64,000 bases of DNA from Macrothele yani (taxonomy: Eukaryota; Arthropoda; Arachnida; Araneae; Macrothelidae): positions 75,416,971-75,480,970 of the forward strand of contig CM077022.1 in assembly GCA_039090855.1 (NCBI GenBank), read 5' to 3'. Numbering within the stretch: position 1 is the first letter of the stretch; each line of letters opens with the position of its first letter. The translations under genes and the position numbers were made by a program. Positions 10,809 through 20,537 of the stretch are shown piece by piece. The notes under the pieces were generated by a model. That model searched no databases. It was given only the letters and a program-made list of their open reading frames with translations, and was not told the origin of the DNA.

Positions 10809-12348
10809 TGCTGCCGGACAATTGCTAAGGATGGATGACAATAGCAACGATAGCAACCATAAAATGGAAGGCAGGAAAATGTGGAAATTAGCATAAGTGC
10901 GGGATACGGTAAGACATGTTGTGCGTATGCAAATTTTGGATTGCCGAACTTGTTTGTGACATCATAGCGCTGATAAGAGATATAAAGGATTTGACGCGTA
11001 TTGACCGTTGTTGTTCTAACGCAAAGTTGAAAGGGAAAGAATCAATTGACGAACTTGCAATTTTCAGTATGTCTTCCCGACATCACCTAGATGATTTTAC
11101 GCGTGACCGTATTATTGGCGAGATTGAAGAAGGGCGAAAAATAACAGATGTTGCCAGGGAGTTCGACGTCAGCCACAGTGTTGTTTCAAGGCTTTGGAAA
11201 TCATTTCAAACAAATGGAGAGTGTAGCAAACATCACGGGGGAGGTCGTGCTCGCAGTACGACACCTGCAGAAGATCGGTACATAGTGCTATCAACAAAAA
11301 GACACCAGCGCAGCACAGCTAATGAGGTAGCAAATCAGTTTATGGCTGCTACTGGCCAGCGGATCTCCCGAAAAACTGTCGCCAGACGTTTGCATGAAGG
11401 AGGACTATACGCCCACCATCCTGTTGTGTGCATCCCATTGTCCAGACGTCACCGTACCGCCCATTTGCAATGGTGCCATCAACGTCGCAACTGGACTGAT
11501 AACGACTGGTCTGCTGCCCTCTTCTCAGATGAGAGTAGATACAGTCTATCGTCTGATTGTCGACAACAACTGATCTGGCGTGATAGTGGTACTGCATATT
11601 GTCCAGAAAACATACAGGAAAGGGACAGATATTCGACATGTAGTGTCATGGTATGGGCTGGCATCATGATCAATGGCCGTACGTCCCTCTATGTGCTTCC
11701 AACTGGGACTATGACTGGCCAACGATACATTAATGATGTTCTGCTACCTCATGTCCGCATGTTCCGTGGTGCTGTCGGTGATAGATTCATTTTCATGGAC
11801 GACAACGCAACATGTCATCGAACAGTCGCTGTCCAGGAGTGTCTTGAGAGAGAGGATATTCAACGCCTCGTATGGCCAGCACGTTTTCCAGATCTGAATC
11901 CCATTGAAAATGTGTGGGATGCTTTGGGGAGGAGTCTTGCTGGTCGCCAATGCCCTCCAATAAACAAGGAGACCCTCATCCATGCACTGACAGAGGAATG
12001 GGATAAATTACCCCAACAGCTTCTTGATAATGTTGTGCAAAGCATGACACGACGTGTGGAATCTTGCATGGCCCTCCATGGTGGCCATATCCCGTATTGA
12101 CATCTTACGCCGGAACGCCTGCGGACGGTAATTGCATTTTTTCACGTTTAGGTATTCTGCACAAAATGGTCTGTTTGTCCCTTGAACACGTTCCAAAGCC
12201 TTCTGGATTTCAGAGCACAATAAATTGTCTTTCTTGTAATGTCCTGGCATTCTGACATTATTTTATTTCACTTGGCATCCAACCACACTTACTTTTTTAT
12301 GCGTTATATAGTCGTTTATGATCCGTCCTTAGCAATTGTCCAGCAGTG
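10809..12348 (+). mobile_element. Tc1-like transposon with open transposase frame
   Basis: The right end reads '...attgtccagcagtg|TA' and the left 'TA|tgctgccggacaattgc', matching inverted repeats with a few transitions. 'ggacaattgctaagga' is shared exactly in both ends. TA duplications lie at 10807-10808 and 12349-12350. The 1540-bp length and single central gene are standard for Tc1. Confidence 0.9.
11069..12100 (+). CDS. Tc1-family transposase (DD34E), apparently intact
   Basis: The 343-residue frame begins 'MSSRHHLDDFTRDRIIG'. The open frame extends upstream to an ATG at 10916, but 11069 fits the usual 340-350 residue Tc1 length and starts right at the helix-turn-helix domain. Residues 1-60 form the first HTH ('DVAREFDVSHSVVSRLW'), about 75-120 the second ('RISRKTVARRLHEGGL'). 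'ALFSDESRYSL' holds catalytic Asp 1, 'VMVWAGIM' the core strand, 'FMDDNATCH' Asp 2, and 'PDLNPIENVWD' the Glu 34 residues later. It should bind the element's inverted ends and move it by cut and paste into TA sites. No stop or frameshift is present, unlike every other transposase in the window. Whether it is active cannot be told from sequence alone. Confidence 0.9.
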   Translation: MSSRHHLDDFTRDRIIGEIEEGRKITDVAREFDVSHSVVSRLWKSFQTNGECSKHHGGGRARSTTPAEDRYIVLSTKRHQRSTANEVANQFMAATGQRISRKTVARRLHEGGLYAHHPVVCIPLSRRHRTAHLQWCHQRRNWTDNDWSAALFSDESRYSLSSDCRQQLIWRDSGTAYCPENIQERDRYSTCSVMVWAGIMINGRTSLYVLPTGTMTGQRYINDVLLPHVRMFRGAVGDRFIFMDDNATCHRTVAVQECLEREDIQRLVWPARFPDLNPIENVWDALGRSLAGRQCPPINKETLIHALTEEWDKLPQQLLDNVVQSMTRRVESCMALHGGHIPY

Positions 12349-12475
12349 TATGATAGGATTTTAAATGAAAAATTCTGTGTTTCTAAAAAAATTCTGTTAT
12401 AAAGCTGAACCAAAATTCCTGACGTAATGTTTTTCCGTTTCTAAAGAGTTGCTGAAATGATTTTAGTGTACAGAA

Positions 12476-12772
12476 GAATACAACTAAAAGAGACCCTGTT
12501 CCAAAAAATTATGAGAAGAAAACAGACTTTTTGGACACATCTGCAGAATGAAAAGTGACAGAAAGATAAAAACATTGGTGTTTGGCTTAATGAATGGAAG
12601 AAATGCAAGAGGATGCCCTCACTGAATGTGGGCTGACGATATCAAAGACTGGTGTGGTGGAACTCTTCAAGAACTGAGCCACTCTAATCAACAGACTTCA
12701 ATTGGACAATATAGTTAAAATGACAACAGATACCTATGGAAATTGTACCCATGGTTGATGATGATGATATAA
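12476..12772 (+). pseudogene. C-terminal tail of a non-LTR retrotransposon
   Basis: Across frames it reads 'FGHICRMKSDRKIKTLVFG', 'MNGRNARGRPH', 'WCGGTLQELSH' and 'DTYGKLYPWLM', then a (GAT)n tail near 12757-12770. This order (FGH..RM, GR..RGRP, DDIKDWCG) is the conserved C-terminus of RTE- and jockey-type LINE proteins. It is 5'-truncated and frameshifted, and differs from the two RTE families elsewhere in the window. Confidence 0.65.
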
Positions 12773-12775
12773 CGT

Positions 12776-13745
12776 ATCTGTGACATGTCAGAATGATTTC
12801 GATGAGATAATATCACCCCAGCATCTGTGAAAAATCAGTTGTTGCTATGACAACAAAACAAAGTGGTACACTGCTATGCACATGGTGATGAAGTCACCTG
12901 CATGAAAACACGAAAAGCTAAGCATGATGTCGCAAATATTTCTTTCTCGAACTTTGCTATGACTTTTCACTGCACCACAATAGTGGGACAAACATTGAGA
13001 CATTCAGACAAAGGAAAGTATATTGTTTCTGATGGCTACTCATCCATTTGCCTAATCTTTTTCAGTGATTTCTTATGATTTTAAAAATAAGATCTTTACT
13101 TAACAAAGTACTGTATTTTTTTTTGTCATGTCATTAACACTGCCAACACTCCTTTTTTAATACTTTCAAATCAGTGTCTTTCAATGTATTCAAGAAATTT
13201 AATAATTTTGCACATAACTTACTAAACAATGTAATAAAATATCTGTATGTAGTTCCTAAAGCAATCCACACAGCACTGAAAATTTATTACTTCACCAAAA
13301 TATGGAAGATGGGGGCCAGTATATATGTACATTTTTTGAAACTATTTCCTATTTTTCATAAAGCACTGTCATTCTTTCCACAGTAGTGCCCGTAATTATT
13401 TTTAGCTCATCAAAAGGTGCACTTTTAAGAGCTACACGAGTGTTTAAGCTACCCGTGAGTGAGGTTATCTCTTTATATTTCTCATTGCACTTCTCAGGAA
13501 AGTTTTGTAATATTATGATGCTAGAATCAGGGCATTTCATGTTTTTTCAATTTTGTTTGTCACACACTCCATTAAACTTGAAGTCACTTTACCTGAATTT
13601 GTGTCTCTTAATAGCATACAGCTATTGTACTGACATTTCAAGATGTCCATACTTTACTGGACAGCAAATAAACTGCTTGAAAAAAGTTAGGGATATACAT
13701 AAAAAATGGAAATTGATAGCATGTAAAGCAACCACATTCATTAAA
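12776..13745. other. Unassigned, with a possible minus-strand coding relic
   Basis: A minus-strand frame at 13349-13540 ('NFPEKCNEKYKEITSLTG', 'APFDELKIITGTTVERM') has protein-like composition, but I do not recognise it and there is no flanking signal. The rest looks non-coding. Confidence 0.3.
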
Positions 13746-13758
13746 GACAACAAAGGAT

Positions 13759-13888
13759 GACGATTATGGGCAAAACACGTAACAATATTAACAAATAAAG
13801 GTAACTTGATCACGCTAGTTACGTTAACTAAAAACTTTTACAAAAAGTTCGTAAGTTGGAAGCTTTCGTGATCAAGTTACCTTTATTT
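13759..13888. mobile_element. 130-bp insertion with fold-back ends and 13-bp target duplication
   Basis: It is flanked by perfect direct repeats 'gacaacaaaggat' at 13746-13758 and 13889-13901. Inside, 'aaataaaggtaacttgatca' at 13793 is perfectly complementary to 13868-13888 (21-bp arms, about 54-bp loop). The right arm is flush with the target duplication. A 13-bp duplication suggests a retro-insertion rather than a classical MITE. Confidence 0.75.
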
Positions 13889-13920
13889 GACAACAAAGGA
13901 TTCAGAAAACAACATATGTA

Positions 13921-13968
13921 TAGTCAGACAAAAGGACATGGTACTTTTGACATCCTTTTGTCTGACTA
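13921..13968. repeat. Perfect 16-bp-arm hairpin
   Basis: 'tagtcagacaaaagga' at 13921-13936 is complementary to 13953-13968 with a 16-bp loop; outer bases (acatatgta / ttatatgtat) add partial pairing. Confidence 0.8.
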
Positions 13969-14044
13969 TTTTATATGTATTTAACATTCGAAGTTAGAGA
14001 ACACCTTAGTGACTCCAAAGGAACGAGAAGCACATCAGGCTTAC

Positions 14045-14400
14045 CCTGGCCAGTTAGTACATTATGATACCTTGTTTTGCACCTCTGACTGTGGCATACT
14101 GCAGATGACATAATTCAGTTGGTTTTGGGATCACACTGTCCACAGATGAAGCAAAAGGCCACAAAGTTCCAACAGTGTTGTAGGGGTAGGTGATACCTAT
14201 CCAATCTCTTCTGCAATGCATCCCAGACCTGCTCTACAGCATTAAGGTCAGAAGCTTTTGGAGGTAGAGGTAATCGTAGGGCATACTGGGATCTTAGAGC
14301 TTGCAAACCACAATGATAAGGTCATGCATTATCATCCACAAAGATGAAACTACGGCATACTACAGTGCACTGTGGAAAAGTGCTACAGTACTCCTGATGA
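14045..14400 (-). pseudogene. Tc1-like transposase 3' fragment
   Basis: The minus strand reads 'FIFVDDNA', stop, 'PYHCGLQALRSQYALRLPLP', 'PKASDLNAVEQVWDALQKRL'. These are the second Asp ('DNA.P.H') and the 'PDLNPIE..WD' region with the motif decayed to 'SDLNAVEQVWD'. No inverted ends were found. The N-terminal half and first Asp are missing. Confidence 0.65.
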
Positions 14401-14431
14401 TGTCGTCTCAGTACACACTGAGACGACATCA
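14398..14431. repeat. Perfect 15-bp stem with 4-base loop
   Basis: 'tgatgtcgtctcagt' at 14398-14412, loop 'acac', then its exact complement at 14417-14431. It abuts the Tc1 relic. Confidence 0.85.
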
Positions 14432-14806
14432 TACAGTTCATATATCCTCAACAAACATATAGATCTGTGTGGCCACCAAAGCAAATACTTCGTACTTGCA
14501 TTAGTTAAAGTATGCAACACCTCATAATGATAATCTTTCTAGTCAAAGAATGAATTCAGATCAGGAATCACTAGTTCTACAGATATCACAAAAATTAAAG
14601 AAGCAATTTAAGCAAATAGATATGTATGTGTTATCACAGTCATCTACTCAGAAAATGAATTTATCTATTATCTGAAGAACTAGTGCCTGCTTTGACCTGG
14701 ATTCATTTTTAAATAAAAAAGATCACTATGAAAGTACATCAGATGCTCTGATAAGTGCAAAACTGAATTTTGATCAGATTACTTAGCTTCAGTTTCTTGG
14801 CAAGTG
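14432..14806. other. Unassigned non-coding stretch
   Basis: Nothing recognisable was found between the hairpin and the SINE target duplication at 14807. Confidence 0.4.
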
Positions 14807-14817
14807 AGCAGTGTAAT

Positions 14818-15037
14818 TTTTTTTTTTTTGGTTGTAGGTTTAACCACCACCGTGAGCAACTCAATGGGCTATAAGCAGTCGCCCGTCCCTAATTTAGGGT
14901 CACTGGTTCCAGGGAAGGGAGAGAGCCAGTGCCATAAGACAAACACAACATCCATGCCTCACCAGGATTCGAACCCGAACCCCGTTCGCACAAATGATCA
15001 GAGGCCATCGCTTAGACCACTGCGCCACCGGGGCGGC
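14818..15037 (-). mobile_element. SINE-1 copy (tRNA-derived)
   Basis: The minus strand starts at 15037 with 'gccgccccggtggcgcagtg' (A box) and has the B-box-type 'gggttcgaatcc'. The body runs to 'ggtggtggttaaacctac' and an A-rich tail (T run at 14818). Target duplications 'agcagtgtaat' at 14807-14817 and 'agtagtgcaat' at 15038-15048 differ at two bases, so this copy is moderately old. Confidence 0.88.
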
Positions 15038-15158
15038 AGTAGTGCAATGGTTGCAAGCTCAAATGTTAATTGGGAGATGAAGGCTCAATTCCCACTCTAG
15101 AGCAGTCTAATATTCAAGTTTTTTTTTAAATAGCACCATAACAGTTTAATACAAAGCT

Positions 15159-16255
15159 TCTAATAGCGTAAACGTCACGTATGCTGGCAGTAGAGCTTAT
15201 GTATGAGTAAATGGTGTATCAAAATTGATTTCTATTGGTGCAAGAGTCAAAGTTGTGCAATTTCACCATGGATGTTTAATGTATTTATGGATGCATGCAT
15301 GCATGATGCCAAGTTGGACAATACCGGTTTATGTCTTGTTAATATCTGTGTGTACACATTGCTTTATGCTGATGACACAGTCCTGTTGGCGGAGAGCAAA
15401 AGTGAGTTGCAGAGTATGTTGTCCTGGATGAACGAAATTCAAACAGAGTATAAATAACGGAAAAGTAAAGCTATGGTTTTTGAGAAAGGAACTGTTAGTG
15501 CTGAATGCAAGAAGTTTAAATGGCACAGTGATTGACCAGGTGAATGAGTTTGTGTATTTAGGAAGAATGTTTGACGGAGAAAACAAATTAGATGGTGAAA
15601 TTAGCAGGAGAGTGAACTCTTCATTGAAAGTCATAGCTGCTTTTGGAGGTTTTCATAGGAATGGTCTCCTCAAGAAAGTCTGGAATGGCTGTGTATGAAA
15701 GTGTCATTGTTCCAATTCTGATGTATGGCAGTGAAACCTGGGTATTAAAGAAAACATAGGAGTTGTTTGTGTGCTGGAGAGATGCGTTACTAAAAGCAAG
15801 TTTGTGGCAAGAGACTTTCTGATCATGTGAGGAATGAAGATGTGCTGCAGTTGTGTAATGTGAAGCAAAATGTTGTTAGTAAGGTGGAGACTAATACTTC
15901 TACGCAGTTTGGCCATGTTGAAAGAATAAATGAGATGCTTACCAAGAAAAAAAAATTCAGCCCAAGTGGCAGGAAAGAAAGGCAGAGGAAGGCCAAGGAA
16001 GTCATGGGAGGATCAGATTCAGTAGTGTCTGCATGAAAAAAAGATTATGAGTATGAAGTATAGAAGATCTTGTATACATTGTGTGATGGGTGTCAGTGAA
16101 GCCTGAGTTGTGTGTCAAGATCATTGTAAATGGAGAACTTCGATATAGCAACAGAAAGTAAATAATCAATTCAAAATTTATCTGGTGGTTTGTATTTCTT
16201 TGTGGAGCTAACCTCTGAATCTCAGAGAACAGCTTAGTGATATATAATATATAAA
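15159..16255 (+). pseudogene. 5'-truncated copy of the RTE-like LINE
   Basis: It begins with 'taatagcgtaaacgtcacg', matching about 1432 of the first copy, and ends with the same 3' UTR at about 16250. Readable parts are 'SPWMFNVFMDACMHDAKLDN', 'LLYADDTVLLAES' (YADD intact), 'FVYLGRMFDGENKLDGEISR' and 'FGHVERINEMLTKK'. Frames break near 15240, 15460, 15690 and 15760. It lacks the endonuclease and N-terminal RT, as expected of incomplete reverse transcription. Confidence 0.85.
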
Positions 16256-16615
16256 AAGCTTCTAAGCCTCAAAACAATATTTGTATGACTGCCATCTATT
16301 TGCAAATATCCATTCATCATTAATTTCTGTGATATTAATCTAGACTGCTTCTCGTAAACAATGCGGAAGGATCAATAAACGACTTGTGATTTTTTAACGA
16401 CTTCCTAGTTTCAAAAACTGTACAGCCAGGTGGAGGATTCCATGTATCGTAATGTTTCTCCTTTTAGATTTAACACATTTAGTCACTGTTTAGCCCACAT
16501 AACTGTACAACTAGAAAGATTTCTTAACAGGTTGCATTGAGAACAAATTTATACCTTCGTTTTACCCTGAGGTGTATTTCCAAGTCAAGTGATGCTACTG
16601 TATTTTTCATGCATT
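16256..16615. other. Unassigned non-coding stretch
   Basis: No recognised element follows the LINE tail here. Confidence 0.4.
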
Positions 16616-16876
16616 TCAACAGTTCTTTGAGAAACAGACCCTCCCTCTGAAAGAGAAATGAGCAGTTTTTAAGTATTCCAGTAGAAAATGTAGCATGTCG
16701 GTTAACTTAAAGTCAGTGAGTTGTCTTAACAAACCTTTAGCAACATGAGAACACTTCTCTGATATAGCATTTCGTATATGTACAATGGCTGATTTCCAGC
16801 TTTTCACTTTCACATCAGCACAATGTGCATGAGTGCAAGCACAAATTTGTCTTACCATCCATTCTATGTTATGTCA
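16616..16876 (-). pseudogene. Unrecognised protein-like fragment with Cys/His spacing
   Basis: The frame reads 'WMVRQICACTHAHCADVKVK', 'SWKSAIVHIRNAISEKCSH', 'VAKGLLRQLTDFKLTDML'. The C.C...H.HC...W...H..N....C.H spacing suggests a zinc-binding fold, but I cannot name the family. No clear splice sites or start context were seen. It could be a piece of a transposon protein or an exon; low confidence. Confidence 0.25.
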
Positions 16877-17459
16877 ATGTTTAAATATTTATATGCTGCA
16901 CTGCATGATTTTTATTAGTTGCTTTATCTATCTATGAAGAACACTAACATACTACAAATAGCTTCCTGAGCTCAAAATCAAGACCATTATTACATGCTCA
17001 GTGAACAACAAAATATATATAGTGAACAACAAAATATATATCAGTAAACAACAAAATATAAACACATTAAAAGCAGAGCACACTATTAGAATAAAACTTC
17101 ATTTAGGTAAAGACAGTTGCCTCCTGATGTGCAATAGAGCTTGCTATCATGTATATCATTGTCAAAACCCACAACATATGCAAGAACACTGCAATTTAAC
17201 TTAGTTTAAATGAGGTATGGCCGTTGATGCTAAATGTTTCCCATCACTGCAATAGTACATCTAGTGTTGTTTTTCAGATCTTCCACTAAGTGTATTATGA
17301 TTGGTAGGCAATATGGAGCCAAACCTATTAGCTCACACAAAACTATGGAGGGAAACACACAACAGATGCTTTAAGTACAAGACACTCAACATGAAGACCA
17401 TACTACATGATCCAATAGGTTGGTTATAATGGAGTAAATTACTTCACAGTACAACTCAG
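16877..17459. other. Unassigned, with a short local repeat
   Basis: Three copies of 'gtgaacaacaaaatatata' or close variants lie at about 17000-17060, a small tandem array. Nothing else was recognised. Confidence 0.45.
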
Positions 17460-18120
17460 GGCTATGAAGAATTGGTAGTTAGGAAATGCAAAATATTCTC
17501 CCCTGGTTTTGGCATCACAGCGAAATTCCAATTGGACAACCCCATTCTGAGTGCACAACACAAGCAGTTTTGCCTTGCATGGACCCAAGAACAAGGTTAG
17601 TCAAAAGATGAATGGAAAGCAGTTTGTCAGTCAAGCAGACCACATTTCTCTAGCAGTACATGCATGACACAAACAACATATAGTGATGAACTTCTCACAT
17701 GCAGTACATTACCTGAAAGCTGGTGGCAGTGCTGTCACAGTTTGCGGAATATTTTGTTTTGAAACAACAAGTCCTATTTTATATTCATGGCTGTGAACAA
17801 TCACAACACTGCAGATAACATTCACACCTCTGCATTTTTTGAAGGCAATGGTGTCTTCTAGCAGGGTAACGTATCCTCCCATCAGACCCAAATTGTACTA
17901 GAATGATTCATAGAACATTCAGATGAATTTCCCCTCCTTCAGCTTCTTCCTAACTCAAGATATAACCAATGCAGAACATTTGAGGTATGACAGCAAATGA
18001 TTTGTCTACAAAGAAGATAACATACTTCTGATGTTGTGCAGTGGCAAGACACTATGATAAACTGCACCACTCAATGTGTTCCACAACCTTGGGAGATCCA
18101 TGCCACAGAATGTTCAGGAT
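17460..18120 (+). pseudogene. Highly decayed Tc1-like transposase
   Basis: One reading frame, broken by stops, holds 'FCLAWTQEQG', stop, 'SKDEWKAVC' (residues before the first Asp), later 'EGNGVF', stop, 'QGNVSSHQTQIVLE', stop, 'FIEHSDEFPLLQLLPNS'. This aligns with the 'QDN..SHT..IV.E...EHS.EFP.LQWPPNSPDLNPIE' region of Tc1 proteins. The second Asp has become Gly, and the Glu segment is frame-shifted. The original spacing was probably 36 residues. No inverted ends were found; this is a very old copy. Confidence 0.6.
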
Positions 18121-18857
18121 GTTATATCTATGGATGGTCATAATTTCAATGTCCAAGTTCATTTCCCATATATTTTACAGCACTCAACACACTTATTAAT
18201 TTAATCTATGCGCAACACACCAGTTACATGGCTTAGATTATCACTAATTTTTTCCATTGGTCTATTCTATTTATTGTATCAGTGCCAAAAGAACATTGGC
18301 AAACAGAACTGCAAAACCTGTTTGACTTGCTATGATTTTAGTAAATAATGTCCATAGTGACAGCAAAAACCAACATGCCCAACACTTGGCAAGACATACG
18401 GATCGTCAACTATGGATACACTGAGACATTTTTATTTTACATTATAATTCTATGCATTATTTAGGTATTTATTATATTAGCACAGAACTGTCAAAATGTG
18501 CAAAAAAATCCCTTAAAGATTGCAAACTGTTTCACATTATTGTTTAACACTGTGTGAGATCATTATTGCATATTAGTTGTGTGCATCATCAGCTGTCATA
18601 ATTAAATATTTGCCTAGTGTCAATTTGTTTCTTTACAAGTTGTTTTTGGCAGATAAATGGCTGCCATGCTGAGATTGGATGGCTATGATTAAAGTTATTG
18701 CATGCAATGAGGTGGATGCTTGAAATCCTAGCTTCTAATTATGATACAGAATGGTGGGTATAAACTTGGAAAGTTTGAACAAAAACACTAAACCTTGTGG
18801 TACCAAAGTGATGCTGCAAACTGTGGAACAATATGCAAGAGAAAACTTTTTGCCATA
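18121..18857. other. Unassigned non-coding stretch
   Basis: AT-rich, no recognised gene or repeat border; the TA at 18858-18859 flanks the next Tc1 element. Confidence 0.4.
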
Positions 18858-18859
18858 TA

Positions 18860-20048
18860 CACTGAAGAGCAATTGAATTAGAGACAGCTGGCGTTATGCA
18901 AATGTGGCGCTGTGGGCGGCCCTGTAAACGGAAACGACATGATGTATGCAGCGATCTGACAATATAACGAGTGATGCGACAGGAATCAGTAAGAGTCGGA
19001 CGCAGTATAGGTAAGACGAAGTCTCTAAGCGCATTTGATCGTGGGAAAATTGTCGGGGCCCGAAGAATGGGTCACTCCATCTTGGAAGTTGTGCAGGCAC
19101 TGGGATTTTCATGAGCCACTGTGTCATGGGTGCACATTGAGTACATCGAATCCGGTAAAACCATCCTTGCAAGGGCCAACTGCCGTGGACAACAGCGTGT
19201 GTATGAGCGGGGTCATCGTTGGCTAGCTCGCATTGTAACAGCGGATTGACGGGCCACAGTGCAAGAAATCACTCAGCAATTTAACGGTGGTGCACGAAAA
19301 CATGTAAGCAGCCACACCATCCAGAACCATCTCCTCGCTATGGGGTACAGAAGCCATCGTCCCACAAGGGTACCACTGCTGACCATGCATCACAGGGTGA
19401 AAAGATTAGCATGGGCGCGGGAACTTTGCCACAGGACCCTAGACATGTGGGAAAATGTAGCCTTGACTGATGATTAGAGATTCACGTTGGTACATGCACA
19501 TGGCAGTATACCAGTACGGCATAAACCACGTGAAGCGATCGATCTTTCTTGCCATCAGCTTACTCTTCAAGCTGGTGGGGGTGGCATTCTCGTCTGGGGA
19601 CTGTTTACGCGGACATCATCCCTCACAGGTCAACGTTACCGGGATATCCTGGACGACCATTTGCTCCTGTTTGTGCGTTTTCAACATCCCACTGGGGACC
19701 TCATCCTGCAACAAGACAATGCACCGTGCCATCGCTTTCGAATTGTATCCGAATGGTTGGATGAACACTCCACCGACGTGACCTCGCTTCCTTGGCCAGC
19801 TAGGTCACCTGACCTTAACCCCATCGAGCACATCTGGGATGCCATCGAGAGAGATGTTAGAGGCTCTGACCCCCTCCATCAAATCTTCGTGAACTGTGGG
19901 AGCTTGTTCAGGGGTCGTGGATTCGTATGGCTTCCCAATGCTTCCGGTGTCTTGTCGAGTCCATGCCGAGACGAATCGCTGCAGTCCTCAGGGCGAAAGG
20001 TGGTGCAACACGTTACTAGACAGGTATCTCTAATTTAATTGCTCACCA

Positions 20049-20051
<3 letters not shown>
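18860..20051 (+). mobile_element. Tc1-like transposon, DD36E-type spacing
   Basis: The left end 'cactgaagagcaattgaatt' matches the right end's complement 'cactggtgagcaattaaatt'. TA precedes the left end at 18858-18859; the right flank is a GT/AT microsatellite, so the right TA is obscured. The length of 1192 bp is short, consistent with internal loss. Confidence 0.82.
19014..20038 (+). pseudogene. Tc1-family transposase, stops and frameshifts
   Basis: It reads 'SLSAFDRGKIVGARRMGHS' (HTH), a TGA near 19112, a stop near 19247, then 'VQEITQQFNGGARKHVSSH', 'NVALTDD' (first Asp) and a TAG at 19474. After it come 'GGGILVWGLF', 'ILQQDNAPCHRFRIV' (second Asp) and 'PWPARSPDLNPIEHIWD'. I count 36 residues between the second Asp and the Glu, against 34 in standard Tc1. 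The C-terminus is frameshifted near 19890. It is inactive as it stands. Confidence 0.8.

Positions 20052-20078
<27 letters not shown>
20052..20078. repeat. GT/AT microsatellite
   Basis: A (TG)n(TA)n run directly follows the Tc1 right end. A second (TA)n run lies at about 20652-20672 beyond the adjacent palindrome. Confidence 0.9.
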
Positions 20079-20080
<2 letters not shown>

Positions 20081-20537
20081 TCTATAAAGAAGATACCTAA
20101 GCAAAAAAATACATATATAATTTTGACTCACACCTAGTACAACATAGAAAAGGTTATGTATCTACCTGTGTGATCAAAAGGAAAAAAGGTAAAAAATAAA
20201 ATAAAACAACTGAATGTAGAAGGTGTCGAGAATACTGAGCCTTGGCTTTATCAAGGACCAGCAAAAACTCTGCATTTTCTCACTTCCACAAAGACCTAGT
20301 TGGAAATGGGTTTCCAACTAGGTCTTTGTGGAAGTGAGAAAATGCAGAGTTTTTGCTGGTCCTTGATAAAGCCAAGGCTCAGTATTCTCGACACCTTCTA
20401 CATTCAGTTGTTTTATTTTATTTTTACCTTTTTTCCTTTTGATCACACAGGTAGATACATAACCTTTTCTATGTTGTACTAGGTGTGAGTCAAAATTATA
20501 TATGTATTTTTTTGCTTAGGTATCTTCTTTATAGAAT
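20079..20537. repeat. Near-perfect 459-bp palindrome
   Basis: The left arm, starting 'attctataaagaagatacct', is repeated in reverse complement on the right, with arms of about 228 bp. They meet at 'ttggaaa|tggg|tttccaa' (20300-20317), leaving a 4-base loop. I found only one difference, six versus five A/T bases in one run. On the plus strand the right arm contains 'ccttgataaagccaaggctc' followed by 'agtattctcgacacc', loosely similar to the ribozyme-like motif in the Penelope-like element at 31.6 kb. No target duplication is obvious. Confidence 0.92.

Noticed and set aside
10916..11068. Use of the upstream ATG at 10916 as the Tc1 transposase start
   Set aside because: The extra 51 residues have no family counterpart; the usual length and the HTH start point to 11069.
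13386..13760. A 124-codon plus-strand frame
   Set aside because: Composition is hydrophobic and low in motif content, with no start context or homology I recognise; the opposite strand looks at least as protein-like.
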